Below are positions 1 through 6,985 of a stretch of 16,021 nucleotides of DNA, in pieces. This DNA is from JAVBKA01 sp031546715 (lineage in GTDB: Bacteria; Bacillota; Clostridia; Oscillospirales; UBA929), in the NCBI GenBank assembly GCA_031546715.1, contig JAVBKA010000128.1, positions 1-16,021 on the forward strand, given 5' to 3'. Position 1 is the stretch's first letter; each line of letters begins with the position of its first letter. The notes beneath the pieces are model-generated. The model was given only the letters and a program-made list of their open reading frames with translations. It was not told the origin of the DNA and ran no database searches. The position numbers and the translations under genes were made by a program.

Positions 1-48
1 TCGATAACTGCCCTTGCTTGAGCTGCCGCTGCTAATTAAGCACTTCAT
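1..48 (-). CDS. Possible start of a protein cut by the left edge
   Basis: Sixteen open codons run from an ATG at 48 to the window edge (peptide MKCLISSGSSSKGSYR). An AGGA lies 8 nt before the ATG, and the frame starts 13 nt after the stop of the upstream cyclase on the same strand, with no hairpin between them, so co-transcription is plausible. An in-frame ATG at 58 is an alternative start but has no spaced ribosome binding site. The Ser/Gly-rich SSSKG stretch after a short hydrophobic strand resembles the N-termini of some metallo-beta-lactamase-fold hydrolases, but 16 residues are too few for assignment. It could also be a chance open frame. Confidence 0.3.
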   Translation of the reverse strand, partial: MKCLISSGSSSKGSYR

Positions 49-61
49 GGCGCACATCCTG

Positions 62-1459
62 TCAAGAATTTTCGTAAAACGCTATTCTGTTGCGCCCTTC
101 ATCCTTCGCCCTGTACAGAGCCTTGTCGGCTTTGCCTATTGCCGCGTCAAGCTCGCTTGTAGCTGAAACCGAGGCTATGCCAAAGCTTGCGGTTATGGTC
201 ACAGAGTTGCCGTTGTATTCAATAGGCGGGTTGCTGATGCTTTGCAAAATACGCCCAACTAAGGTCTGAACCTCATGCTTTTCTATATCCGTCAGAAAAA
301 TGATAAACTCTTCTCCGCCGTAACGGGCTAATAAATCATATGAGCGAATTATGTTTTTAGCCCTTTTTGTTATAGCCTTAAGAACCTCGTCCCCTGTTTG
401 ATGACCGAATTTGTCATTTACATTCTTAAAATGGTCTAAATCAAATATTACAACATAGCAAATTTTATGCGACCTCGCCGATTTTTCGCACTGCATACGG
501 GCAAATTCCATAAATGAATGCCTGTTAAATATCTGGGTCAGGGAGTCCGTTCGGGCGATTTCTTCAAGCTCAACCTGCATGTAAGCTAATTTGTTATTAT
601 TTTGCACTACAAAGGCAAAGAGGCAACTAATACACAGCCCCGCGAATATCATTAGCCAGCTTTCCACTCGCTGATACCATTCACGGACAGGATAAACGCA
701 AAAAGTCCACTCCGCATTTAGTATATTTATAGATTTTTCTACAAACCGTGTTTGCTCGTTATATGTAACATTGCTGCTGGTAATTAATTGGACATTGCCT
801 GTATCGGGGCTAATTCGCCATATTTTATATGCGAGACCTTGCTTTTCAAGCGTTTCCAAGCCTATACCGTTCAAAATCTCAGGGAATTTCAGGGTGACTG
901 ACACCAGCCCCCAAAAAGACAGTTCGCCATCGGTAGATTGTATTAGTACAGGTAGTCTGCCCACCAGACCTTGACCGCCCTGCTTTAGGTCAAAGGGTCC
1001 ACCGAAAACTAGTTCCCCTGTTTCCTTTGCCAAAATAGCTTCCCTATTGCCCGAGCCTTCTCCCAATAAATTGTAGCCAAGCAAGGCTTCGTTGCCTTTT
1101 TTGGGGTACACATTGGTAACGATACCTTCAGGTGCTAACAAAACGTTTAAAATGGACGGGTCGTCAACAATCATGGCTGCGACCTCTTCAAAATTCGCAA
1201 TTTCACCGTCATTTTGAATGACAAGTGCAGAAAGAACCTGAGTTTTATACAGAAGCTTGGAAAGCACTTCGTTAATTTTTATGCTTTTTTCCAGTGCAAT
1301 TTGCTCCATAAGAGTTTTTTCAAGGTTTATTTTGTTGTTTAGCATTACATAAATTACTGCAAGGCAAAGGGTTAGCGAAAGTACCAGTGTTATAATGGAC
1401 TGGGGAAATACTTTAAGCCTATGTCTTTTGCTACGGAATGCGATGAATTTATCGTCCAT
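62..1459 (-). CDS. CHASE-domain membrane diguanylate cyclase (GGDEF protein)
   Basis: This 465-residue protein is predicted to make the second messenger c-di-GMP from two GTP. A basic N-terminus precedes a first membrane helix (about 18-40). An extracytoplasmic sensor of about 225 residues follows, with the CHASE-type stretches YPKKGNEALLGYNLL (118-132) and GGPFDLKQGGQGLVGRLPV (153-171), and then a second helix (about 267-287). The C-terminal GGDEF domain starts near DSLTQIFNRHSF (305-316), has the metal-binding DLDHFKNVND (340-349), and an active-site GGEEF at 381-385. An RxxD inhibitory site (R372, D375) lies five residues before GGEEF, so product inhibition is likely retained. The catalytic residues look intact and there is no EAL or HD-GYP domain. 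The ATG at 1459 has GAGG 8 nt upstream. The CHASE ligand is unknown. Confidence 0.93.
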   Translation of the reverse strand: MDDKFIAFRSKRHRLKVFPQSIITLVLSLTLCLAVIYVMLNNKINLEKTLMEQIALEKSIKINEVLSKLLYKTQVLSALVIQNDGEIANFEEVAAMIVDDPSILNVLLAPEGIVTNVYPKKGNEALLGYNLLGEGSGNREAILAKETGELVFGGPFDLKQGGQGLVGRLPVLIQSTDGELSFWGLVSVTLKFPEILNGIGLETLEKQGLAYKIWRISPDTGNVQLITSSNVTYNEQTRFVEKSINILNAEWTFCVYPVREWYQRVESWLMIFAGLCISCLFAFVVQNNNKLAYMQVELEEIARTDSLTQIFNRHSFMEFARMQCEKSARSHKICYVVIFDLDHFKNVNDKFGHQTGDEVLKAITKRAKNIIRSYDLLARYGGEEFIIFLTDIEKHEVQTLVGRILQSISNPPIEYNGNSVTITASFGIASVSATSELDAAIGKADKALYRAKDEGRNRIAFYENS

Positions 1460-1523
1460 TTTAACAGCCTCGTCTTTATAAAATTATATGTATACAGTCT
1501 GCCAAAATGTGAGCAGTTACCAC

Positions 1524-1552
1524 ATTGTAATAAATATGCAGGCAAATGTCAA
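1524..1552 (-). promoter_or_regulatory. Near-consensus sigma-A-type promoter for the diguanylate cyclase
   Basis: On the minus strand TTGACA (1552-1547) is followed by a 17-nt spacer and TACAAT (1529-1524). This is a full-consensus -35 with a 5/6 -10 at ideal spacing. It leaves a leader of roughly 55-60 nt before the ATG at 1459. Confidence 0.75.
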
Positions 1553-1562
1553 TGCAGGCAAA
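1536..1562. repeat. 11-bp direct repeat overlapping the cyclase promoter
   Basis: ATGCAGGCAAA occurs at 1536-1546 and again at 1552-1562, start to start 16 bp. One copy fills the promoter spacer and the other abuts the -35 box, which lies between them. This placement is what a repressor or activator binding site would show, but no regulator is identified. Confidence 0.6.
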
Positions 1563-1671
1563 AAAATATTGATATATATGAGACTGTTGGTTGCGTCTTA
1601 TTAATACGCCGTAAGTGTTAATATCTTGATGTTTTCCATTACTCTGATGTAACAGAAATTGAATAATAAAC

Positions 1672-1699
1672 AAAAATTCACGAAATTTTGTGAATTTTT
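1672..1699. repeat. AT-rich inverted repeat with an extra half-site
   Basis: AAAAATTCAC (1672-1681) and GTGAATTTTT (1690-1699) are perfect inverted arms around an 8-nt spacer. A further GTGAATTT follows at 1701-1708, making three copies of the GTGAA element. It has the A-tract/T-tract form of a two-way terminator but sits between divergent promoters, so an operator is at least as likely. Confidence 0.5.
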
Positions 1700-1736
1700 T
1701 GTGAATTTAGCTCGCAGATTGTAGTTTTTATAATCT

Positions 1737-1764
1737 TTGCATGTAATAATAATCGTGGGATAAT
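1737..1764 (+). promoter_or_regulatory. Possible extended -10 promoter for the secreted-protein block
   Basis: TTGCAT (1737-1742), a 16-nt spacer and GATAAT (1759-1764) preceded by TGG form an extended -10 arrangement. A perfect TATAAT at 1729-1734 with a poor -35, and TTGTCA at 1816 with CATAAT at 1837, are alternatives. The choice is uncertain. Confidence 0.35.
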
Positions 1765-1871
1765 TTTGTACTTAATAGGTGTGAATATTGTTACGAAATC
1801 TTTTACTTTGCAGAATTGTCATATCTTAATTCTGTACATAATTTCCAAATATAAGTGAGAGGATTGAAAAA

Positions 1872-3203
1872 ATGAAGAAAATCTTAGTGCTCTTTTTATC
1901 CGCTGCTATTCTAACGACATTGGTTGTCGTATCGGCATACGCCTTTGAACCACCGGATGTTACGAAAGACACTCCTTCATTGAACTCTCCTGAAATTAAT
2001 ATGAGTTCTGTTAACTTAGGAGAAGCAAGTTCTAATTCATTAGTCGGGCGTAACGGTAGTGTCTTACTGGTGGACTCAATCAGCGACTCAGAGTACTCTG
2101 AAATGATGGGCATCCTTTATCCTAACGGACTCATTGATGTGCAAGGACTTGACATCCCGTGGATTGATAATCTTGAGGAAGCCCGAGAAAAGTTTATCTT
2201 TGAACACACCAAGGCGTACAGTTTTGACGGACAGACTGTTACAGAGATTGCACTAGCACCATTTACAATCGAATTGTCAAGTTTGTCAAACGAAACGTAT
2301 ACGTGGCAGTTCTATCAGGCTCAAATCGGCGATGACCATTTCGTTTTTCCGTCAGAATGGGGGAAGCAGCCCTGCGGTTTTGAGGCAGTGAGCAAGGCAG
2401 ATATTTATCTTGCGTACACCGACATAGGCATATGGAATATCAATCCTATTACTCTAACGGCGGACAAAATCACCGCTGACACCTATACAAATACCACTGC
2501 AGAAACTAAAAACAGCTTTGACAAAGAGCTTTTTTGGATTGATAGTCTTAGAATCAGTCCAAACGGTACGTATGCTGTATATCGAACCTCAAGAGATTGT
2601 ACCGATTCATCGGGCACGTCGGTATGGGTTATAAATCTTCAAAGCGGCGAGGAACGTCAGGTAATCGAACCATCCAGAACTAACGATATCGTCGGATTTT
2701 TATCAGAAACGCATATTGTGGTCGGCGCATTTTCTGAAACGAAAATGACTGACATTAGCACTGGAGAAGAGCTTTTGCTGACCTTCCCCGAGCTGCCTAA
2801 CTTCTCCGTTTGCGGCGTTAATAACGGCACAATTGTTTACTCAAGCTACGCCGAAGGAAGCTCCGATACCACTGCGTTTATTGCAGATATAGACTTGAAA
2901 ACCGGTGGACAAGCCCCGATTGCAAGCGTTAAGGGTTACTTAGAATGTAATCCGCAATTTTCTAGTTCAGGTGAAATTCTAGCTATCGGATATGGCTCTG
3001 ACCCAATGCTCGGTGTTGATGATGCCGTGCTTGTTAGCTTAGCAGACGGCTCACAAAAACGCCTAAGCTCCTCGCTATCGATGTTAAAGCGTAATGGCTT
3101 TGGGAGAATAAGAGGTGTTCAATGGGTCGGTGATAATAACTTCATTATTACATCCCAAAGCGGCAGCGAAATGCATGATTACTTAATTGTATCCCAGGGT
3201 TAG
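1872..3203 (+). CDS. Secreted protein, probable WD40/TolB-like beta-propeller
   Basis: This 443-residue protein starts with a classic signal peptide (MKK, hydrophobic 4-22, probable cleavage after SAYA at residue 24), so it should be exported. There is no lipobox, SLH domain or LPXTG anchor. The C-terminal two thirds contain repeated beta-strand blades of the form LRISPNGTYAVYR, SVWVINLQSGEERQV, TTAFIADIDLKTGGQ and PQFSSSGEILAIGYG. This alternation of 'observed value, S.DG, value of a named state' is typical of PD40/WD40-like propellers. No catalytic motif is evident, so binding or scaffolding is a fair guess. The ATG at 1872 has AGAGG 9 nt upstream. It is followed after 33 nt by an M23 peptidase gene on the same strand, suggesting an operon and a shared envelope role. 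The exact family is not recognised. Confidence 0.75.
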   Translation: MKKILVLFLSAAILTTLVVVSAYAFEPPDVTKDTPSLNSPEINMSSVNLGEASSNSLVGRNGSVLLVDSISDSEYSEMMGILYPNGLIDVQGLDIPWIDNLEEAREKFIFEHTKAYSFDGQTVTEIALAPFTIELSSLSNETYTWQFYQAQIGDDHFVFPSEWGKQPCGFEAVSKADIYLAYTDIGIWNINPITLTADKITADTYTNTTAETKNSFDKELFWIDSLRISPNGTYAVYRTSRDCTDSSGTSVWVINLQSGEERQVIEPSRTNDIVGFLSETHIVVGAFSETKMTDISTGEELLLTFPELPNFSVCGVNNGTIVYSSYAEGSSDTTAFIADIDLKTGGQAPIASVKGYLECNPQFSSSGEILAIGYGSDPMLGVDDAVLVSLADGSQKRLSSSLSMLKRNGFGRIRGVQWVGDNNFIITSQSGSEMHDYLIVSQG

Positions 3204-3236
3204 AGGATAAAACGGTATTAATGAAAGGTGATGATT

Positions 3237-4124
3237 ATGAAAAATTTAGCCATTACTTTCATCGCAGTTTTAGCAATAATATCCGCACCAATAGGTGCAT
3301 TGGCGGCTGATTATTCTATTACATTCGATGACTACCCTGTATCAATTGTGAACTATGATTCCCCTCTTGCTACCTATTCGGTTGTAACTAGCAAATGGAA
3401 TCAGCCTCGCAGTATAGGGACAAATCCGCATAACGGAGTTGATTTAAGAGCTTCAATAGGCACTACCGTGTATGCCCCCTACAATGGATGGATTACCCAT
3501 ATATCAGGTGTTGGCGGTACCGATATAGCGTTTATTGTAGACGTAAACAAAAATGTCGTTATGGATGATGGCGACTATAAAATACGGTTTTACCATCTAA
3601 ATTCACGACAGCCTGAAGGATACAAAGTAAAAGGTTTGCAAATTGGTAGCTCTGGTGACAAGGGTACTTCTCAACCACATCTTCATTTTGGAAATTGCGC
3701 TTCTTCCGGAGGTGTGAGGTGGTTTAGGACTGAACCTAATTACCGACACTTGTCATCATCGTATTGGAATTCAGGTAAAGATTTAGATTCTTACTCGGCG
3801 GTAACTTGGAGTAACAACACAGCATACTTTACAGCTTATGAAATGACTGTTGGAGATAAGGATTACTTTGAAGTAAACTTATTCTATCGCACCGTCACAG
3901 GCGGAACATGGATAGATGGCGGAGTTTTGACCCGTTCCGGAGATGACTACAGATACGACTTTACTGGAAAATTTCCAGTTGGAACTAATGTTCAATGGAT
4001 GTTTAGATTAAAGCTTTCCGACGTATCTCAAAATGCATTTGGAAAGGCTAAATTCTTCAAGCCCGATAATAACCCTAACGCTACTACTAACGCATATGCG
4101 TATTGGTCAAATACTATTACCTAG
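3237..4124 (+). CDS. Secreted M23-family zinc metallopeptidase (LytM type)
   Basis: This 295-residue exported peptidase probably cuts peptide bonds in peptidoglycan cross-links. The signal peptide is residues 1-23 or 1-24 (ALAA, then DYS). The M23 core has HNGVD (H65, D69), a mid-domain YHL histidine (H120) and HLHFG (H148, H150). By analogy with LytM, H65, D69 and H150 bind zinc while H120 and H148 are catalytic, so the site is complete. Between core strands lies DVNKNVVMDDGD (102-113), an EF-hand-like calcium loop with D, N, N and D at positions 1, 3, 5 and 12. Residues about 190-295 form a separate aromatic-rich, probably beta-sheet domain of unknown family. I chose the ATG at 3237 because AAAGGTG ends 6 nt before it; GTG at 3228 and ATG at 3231 overlap that site. 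Confidence 0.9.
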   Translation: MKNLAITFIAVLAIISAPIGALAADYSITFDDYPVSIVNYDSPLATYSVVTSKWNQPRSIGTNPHNGVDLRASIGTTVYAPYNGWITHISGVGGTDIAFIVDVNKNVVMDDGDYKIRFYHLNSRQPEGYKVKGLQIGSSGDKGTSQPHLHFGNCASSGGVRWFRTEPNYRHLSSSYWNSGKDLDSYSAVTWSNNTAYFTAYEMTVGDKDYFEVNLFYRTVTGGTWIDGGVLTRSGDDYRYDFTGKFPVGTNVQWMFRLKLSDVSQNAFGKAKFFKPDNNPNATTNAYAYWSNTIT

Positions 4125-4193
4125 CATTAATTTCTCCGTGCTCATTAGACGTACAAGAAACACTCACTTAAAGATATGTCAGAAGGTGTTTTT

Positions 4194-4757
4194 ATGAAAG
4201 AATACACTTATTCCAAATCCAAAGCATTTCTGTTTTTTTCAGTTGCGTTTTTATTAATAATTAGCAGCTGTACGCCTGATAAGACCAATTCATTAAGTCC
4301 TTCCATTGACCCGTTACCGACACCAAACGTCGAATCTCCAACTGCCTCGCTTGAATCGCCGACGCCTCCAGTTGAATCACCAAGCCCCTCACCCATGCCA
4401 ACAGGAGAAGTAAAGCAATATGACTATGGTGATAGCCTTTCTATTGAGATTACCAATGTGGCGTACGAGGAAACAAGAACGGGAATTCATGACGGATTGG
4501 AAGAATATGAATATTTGACATATGTGTTGTACCCGGGAGCGGAAATTACTGTGCTCCACGCTGAAATGAAGGACAGCAGTTCCACTGATAGCGGTAAATC
4601 TCGCCCCAATTGGTATATTACTACTAAATATGGTGGGGATGTTCTTCCTCTTATTGATGGTATGGATCCTGTCACTTTAACTCCAGATATGTCTGGAATT
4701 ACCGAAGAAACCTACCATATCCTATCTTTTGACCATAGTTTGTATTCAGAAGACTGA
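4194..4757 (+). CDS. Putative lipoprotein with Pro/Ser/Thr-rich tether
   Basis: This 187-residue protein has a type II signal peptide ending in LIISSC, so Cys26 should be lipid-modified and the protein held on the outer face of the membrane. A linker rich in Pro, Ser, Thr and Glu follows (roughly 38-70) with imperfect repeats of the kind ESPT/VESP. The C-terminal domain of about 110 residues (from about QYDYGDSLSIEI) looks like beta-strands and recalls small DUF4352-like lipoprotein domains, but I do not recognise the family. The ATG at 4194 is preferred over 4176 because AGAAGGTG lies between them with good spacing. The gene ends with tandem stops (TGA TAA) and comes 69 nt after the M23 peptidase gene, so it is probably co-transcribed with it. 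Confidence 0.75.
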   Translation: MKEYTYSKSKAFLFFSVAFLLIISSCTPDKTNSLSPSIDPLPTPNVESPTASLESPTPPVESPSPSPMPTGEVKQYDYGDSLSIEITNVAYEETRTGIHDGLEEYEYLTYVLYPGAEITVLHAEMKDSSSTDSGKSRPNWYITTKYGGDVLPLIDGMDPVTLTPDMSGITEETYHILSFDHSLYSED

Positions 4758-4778
4758 TAACTGCTTTTGCTCATAGTT

Positions 4779-4833
4779 TAAGCACCATCCGTATCATCGG
4801 ATGGTGCTTAGTTAATTAAAAAGCACTTTTTTT
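4779..4833 (+). terminator. Hairpin closing the secreted-protein block
   Basis: TAAGCACCATCCG (4779-4791) pairs perfectly with CGGATGGTGCTTA (4798-4810) around a 6-nt loop. The T-run (4827-4833) starts 16 nt after the stem rather than directly next to it. It is therefore a strong hairpin but an imperfect intrinsic terminator. Confidence 0.65.
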
Positions 4834-4836
4834 AGT

Positions 4837-4866
4837 GTAACATTTTTTATTAATGGAATATATAAT
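4837..4866 (+). promoter_or_regulatory. Candidate promoter for the sugar operon
   Basis: GTAACA (4837-4842, 4/6 match) is followed by an 18-nt spacer and a perfect TATAAT (4861-4866), giving a leader of about 85 nt. A second TATAAT at 4926-4931 has no good -35 at the right distance. CTATA and TATAG at 4902-4914 form a small inverted repeat between the two. Confidence 0.4.
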
Positions 4867-4958
4867 TTCACTCAAGCCCTAGTCAACGGGACTTATTTGT
4901 GCTATATTCTATAGAGTAGTATTCTTATAATTTTTATCATTTTACAGGAGGCGCAATA

Positions 4959-6071
4959 ATGGAAAAACTAAAATTTGGCATCATCGGCTGCGGAGGTATC
5001 GCAAACGCAAAACATCTGCCTGCGCTTAAAAAACAGGACAGAGCAGAGCTTGTCGCATTTTGCGACGTTGTCCTCGAAAGAGCTGAAAAAGCAGCCAAAG
5101 AATTCGGCGCAGAGGGCGCAGAGGGCGCAAAGGTGTATACCGATTATAAAGAGTTGCTTGCCGACAAGTCTATTGAGGTTGTTCATGTTTTAACTCCAAA
5201 CGTATCGCACTGTGAAATCACAGTCGCCGCGCTAGAGGCAGGAAAGCATGTCATGTGCGAAAAGCCAATGGCGGCGACCACCGCTGACGCACAAAAAATG
5301 ATGGACGCATACAAAAAGTCCGGCAAGCTTTTGACTATCGGTTATCAGGGACGTTGCCGCGATGACAGTCTTACCTTGAAAAAAATCTGCGAAGAGGGCA
5401 CCTTGGGCGAGATTTACTATGCAAAGGCTCATGCAATTCGCCGCCGTGGAGTTCCAACTTGGGGCGTATTTATGGATAAAGAGCAACAAGGTGGCGGTCC
5501 GCTTATCGATATCGGAACTCATGCCCTTGACATGACGCTTTGGATGATGGGCAACTATGAGCCAAAGTCCGTTATGGGCGCATCCTTTGAAAAGCTCGGC
5601 AGAACACTTGATAAAGACCATCAGGGCAACTCCATGGGCATATGGGACAACACAACCTACGGCGTTGAGGACTCAGCCATGGGCTTCATAACAATGAAAA
5701 ACGGCGCAGTGATTAACCTTGAAGCTTCATGGGCAATTAACCTTGCCGACCCAAGCGAAGCAAAGACAACACTTTGCGGAACATTAGGCGGAGCTGACAT
5801 GAGTGACGGTCTGCGGATTAACAACGTCGTTGCAGGCAAAATGTCAATTACCAAGGTTTCAACAATGTCTGACGAAGCCTTGCGCCACATGATTGCATAT
5901 TTCCCGTCCTCAGCAATGCTAGCAGAGGACATTGAAGCAACCAATTGGATTGACGCAATCCAAGGCAAGGGCGAGCTTCGTGTTAAGCCTGAGCAAGCAT
6001 TTGTTGTTACAAAGATATTAGACGCTATTTACGAATCCTCTAAAACAGGCAAGGCAGTTTACTTTGACTAA
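4959..6071 (+). CDS. Gfo/Idh/MocA-family NAD(P)-dependent oxidoreductase
   Basis: This 370-residue cytoplasmic enzyme is predicted to oxidise or reduce a hydroxyl of a sugar, polyol or glycoside with NAD(P). An N-terminal Rossmann fold starts with GIIGCGGIA (7-15). CEKPMA (100-105) carries the family's EKP motif, with K102 the usual catalytic lysine. GGGPLIDIGTHALD (178-191) provides the conserved D184 and H188 of the substrate site. The C-terminal alpha/beta domain looks complete. AGGAGG lies 7 nt before the ATG. A short tandem repeat adds AEGAEGA at about residues 51-57, between Rossmann elements. The next gene, a TIM-barrel isomerase, follows after 34 nt, so both probably act on one substrate. 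Myo-inositol, a 3-keto-sugar or another cyclic polyol are all possible. Confidence 0.9.
   Translation: MEKLKFGIIGCGGIANAKHLPALKKQDRAELVAFCDVVLERAEKAAKEFGAEGAEGAKVYTDYKELLADKSIEVVHVLTPNVSHCEITVAALEAGKHVMCEKPMAATTADAQKMMDAYKKSGKLLTIGYQGRCRDDSLTLKKICEEGTLGEIYYAKAHAIRRRGVPTWGVFMDKEQQGGGPLIDIGTHALDMTLWMMGNYEPKSVMGASFEKLGRTLDKDHQGNSMGIWDNTTYGVEDSAMGFITMKNGAVINLEASWAINLADPSEAKTTLCGTLGGADMSDGLRINNVVAGKMSITKVSTMSDEALRHMIAYFPSSAMLAEDIEATNWIDAIQGKGELRVKPEQAFVVTKILDAIYESSKTGKAVYFD
5107..5133 (+). repeat. Three tandem 9-bp units inside the oxidoreductase gene
   Basis: GCGCAGAGG occurs twice head to tail (5107-5115, 5116-5124) followed by GCGCAAAGG (5125-5133). The unit length keeps the frame and encodes an Ala-Glu-Gly repeat on the protein surface. 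It looks like slipped-strand expansion. Confidence 0.8.
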
Positions 6072-6105
6072 GTCTCGTAATCATAACACTTAGAGGAGGC
6101 TCATA

Positions 6106-6930
6106 ATGGAAAAAGTTTATCTTCAACTGTATTCCCTAGGTCAAGAAATGCAAAACTTACCTAATGCCCTCAAAAAGATTTCGGAAATTGGTTACACAGG
6201 TGTTGAGTTTGCAAGCTCGTTTTATGGTGACTTGGATTCTGCGGAGCTTAAAAAAATGTTAGATGAGTTCGGCTTGACAGCACTTTCAGCCCATGTGAGC
6301 CTTGACAAGGTCAATGCTGACGTTGAGCTGGTTTCAGCTCTCGGCGCACAATACATGATTTGCCCTATGGCGACCGCTAATAACCGCAGTGAAGCTCTCA
6401 GCCTTGCTGAAAAACTGAATGAAGCAGGTGAGCTTTGCAAAAAATACGGTATGAAATACGGTTATCATAATCATACTCAAGAATTTGCCGAGTATGACGG
6501 TGAGTATTTACTGGACATTCTTATTAAAAACACTGACCCGTCTCTTGTGGTATTTCAGCTAGACGTAGGCTGGGCGACTACCGCAGGAATCAATGCAGTT
6601 GATTACATAAATAAGCAAGCAGGACGTTTTGAGATGATTCACGCTAAAGAAACGGGAAAAGTAATGGGCGTTCAGCCACCGTTTGATTTTTCAAAAATTC
6701 AGCTTGACGAAAACGGACGCCCTGTTTTCACCCCTGAAATGCTCAAACATTTTGACGACATGCAACGCACAAACGTTGCTCAAGGCAAAGGGCTTGTGGA
6801 CTGGAAGGCTGTAAAGTCCGCCGCAGAAGCGCAAGGCACGAAGGCTTTTATTGTTGAACGTGAGTTTGATTATCTTGGTGATATTTTTGCCGCTGTCAAA
6901 GAAGACTTGGCGTATATGAGAACCGTGTAA
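6106..6930 (+). CDS. Sugar phosphate isomerase/epimerase-like TIM-barrel protein
   Basis: This 274-residue cytoplasmic protein belongs to the xylose-isomerase-like TIM-barrel (AP endonuclease 2) superfamily that includes IolE, IolI and sugar epimerases. Visible marks are an early GYTGVEFA strand (29-36), YGYHNH (118-123), QLDVGW (151-156, D153), IHAKE (178-182, H179) and FIVERE (248-253). D153, H179 and E251 or E253 are likely ligands of the divalent metal. The length matches the family. GAGGAGG lies just before the ATG, 34 nt after the Gfo/Idh stop, and a strong terminator follows, so the two genes form a closed operon. Isomerase, epimerase, dehydratase or keto-glycoside lyase activity are all possible and the motifs do not separate them. 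Confidence 0.88.
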   Translation: MEKVYLQLYSLGQEMQNLPNALKKISEIGYTGVEFASSFYGDLDSAELKKMLDEFGLTALSAHVSLDKVNADVELVSALGAQYMICPMATANNRSEALSLAEKLNEAGELCKKYGMKYGYHNHTQEFAEYDGEYLLDILIKNTDPSLVVFQLDVGWATTAGINAVDYINKQAGRFEMIHAKETGKVMGVQPPFDFSKIQLDENGRPVFTPEMLKHFDDMQRTNVAQGKGLVDWKAVKSAAEAQGTKAFIVEREFDYLGDIFAAVKEDLAYMRTV

Positions 6931-6942
6931 TTTAACGTATTT

Positions 6943-6980
6943 TTTAGGGAGTGCCGAAAGCGGCACTCCCTAAATTTTTT
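6943..6980 (+). terminator. Intrinsic terminator of the sugar operon
   Basis: A perfect 14-bp stem (6943-6956 with 6961-6974), GC-rich near the AAAG loop, is followed at once by six T residues (6975-6980). It starts 12 nt after the stop of the isomerase gene. Confidence 0.92.
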
Positions 6981-6985
6981 ACATT

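Larger units (their letters stand above)
1460..1871. other. Divergent intergenic region, 412 bp, no gene seen
   Basis: This AT-rich stretch separates the minus-strand cyclase from the plus-strand secreted block. It holds the cyclase promoter and its direct repeat, an AT-rich inverted repeat at 1672-1699, and weaker promoter-like sites for the rightward genes. The short open frames inside it lack ribosome binding sites and overlap these signals, so I call no gene. Confidence 0.7.

Noticed and set aside
1476..1673. 65-codon minus-strand frame in the divergent intergenic region
   Set aside because: It starts at TTG without a ribosome binding site, runs through the cyclase promoter and direct repeat, and has no recognisable features.
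5232..5621. 129-codon minus-strand frame opposite the Gfo/Idh gene
   Set aside because: The plus-strand reading has full family motifs and a strong ribosome binding site; the minus frame is a shadow.
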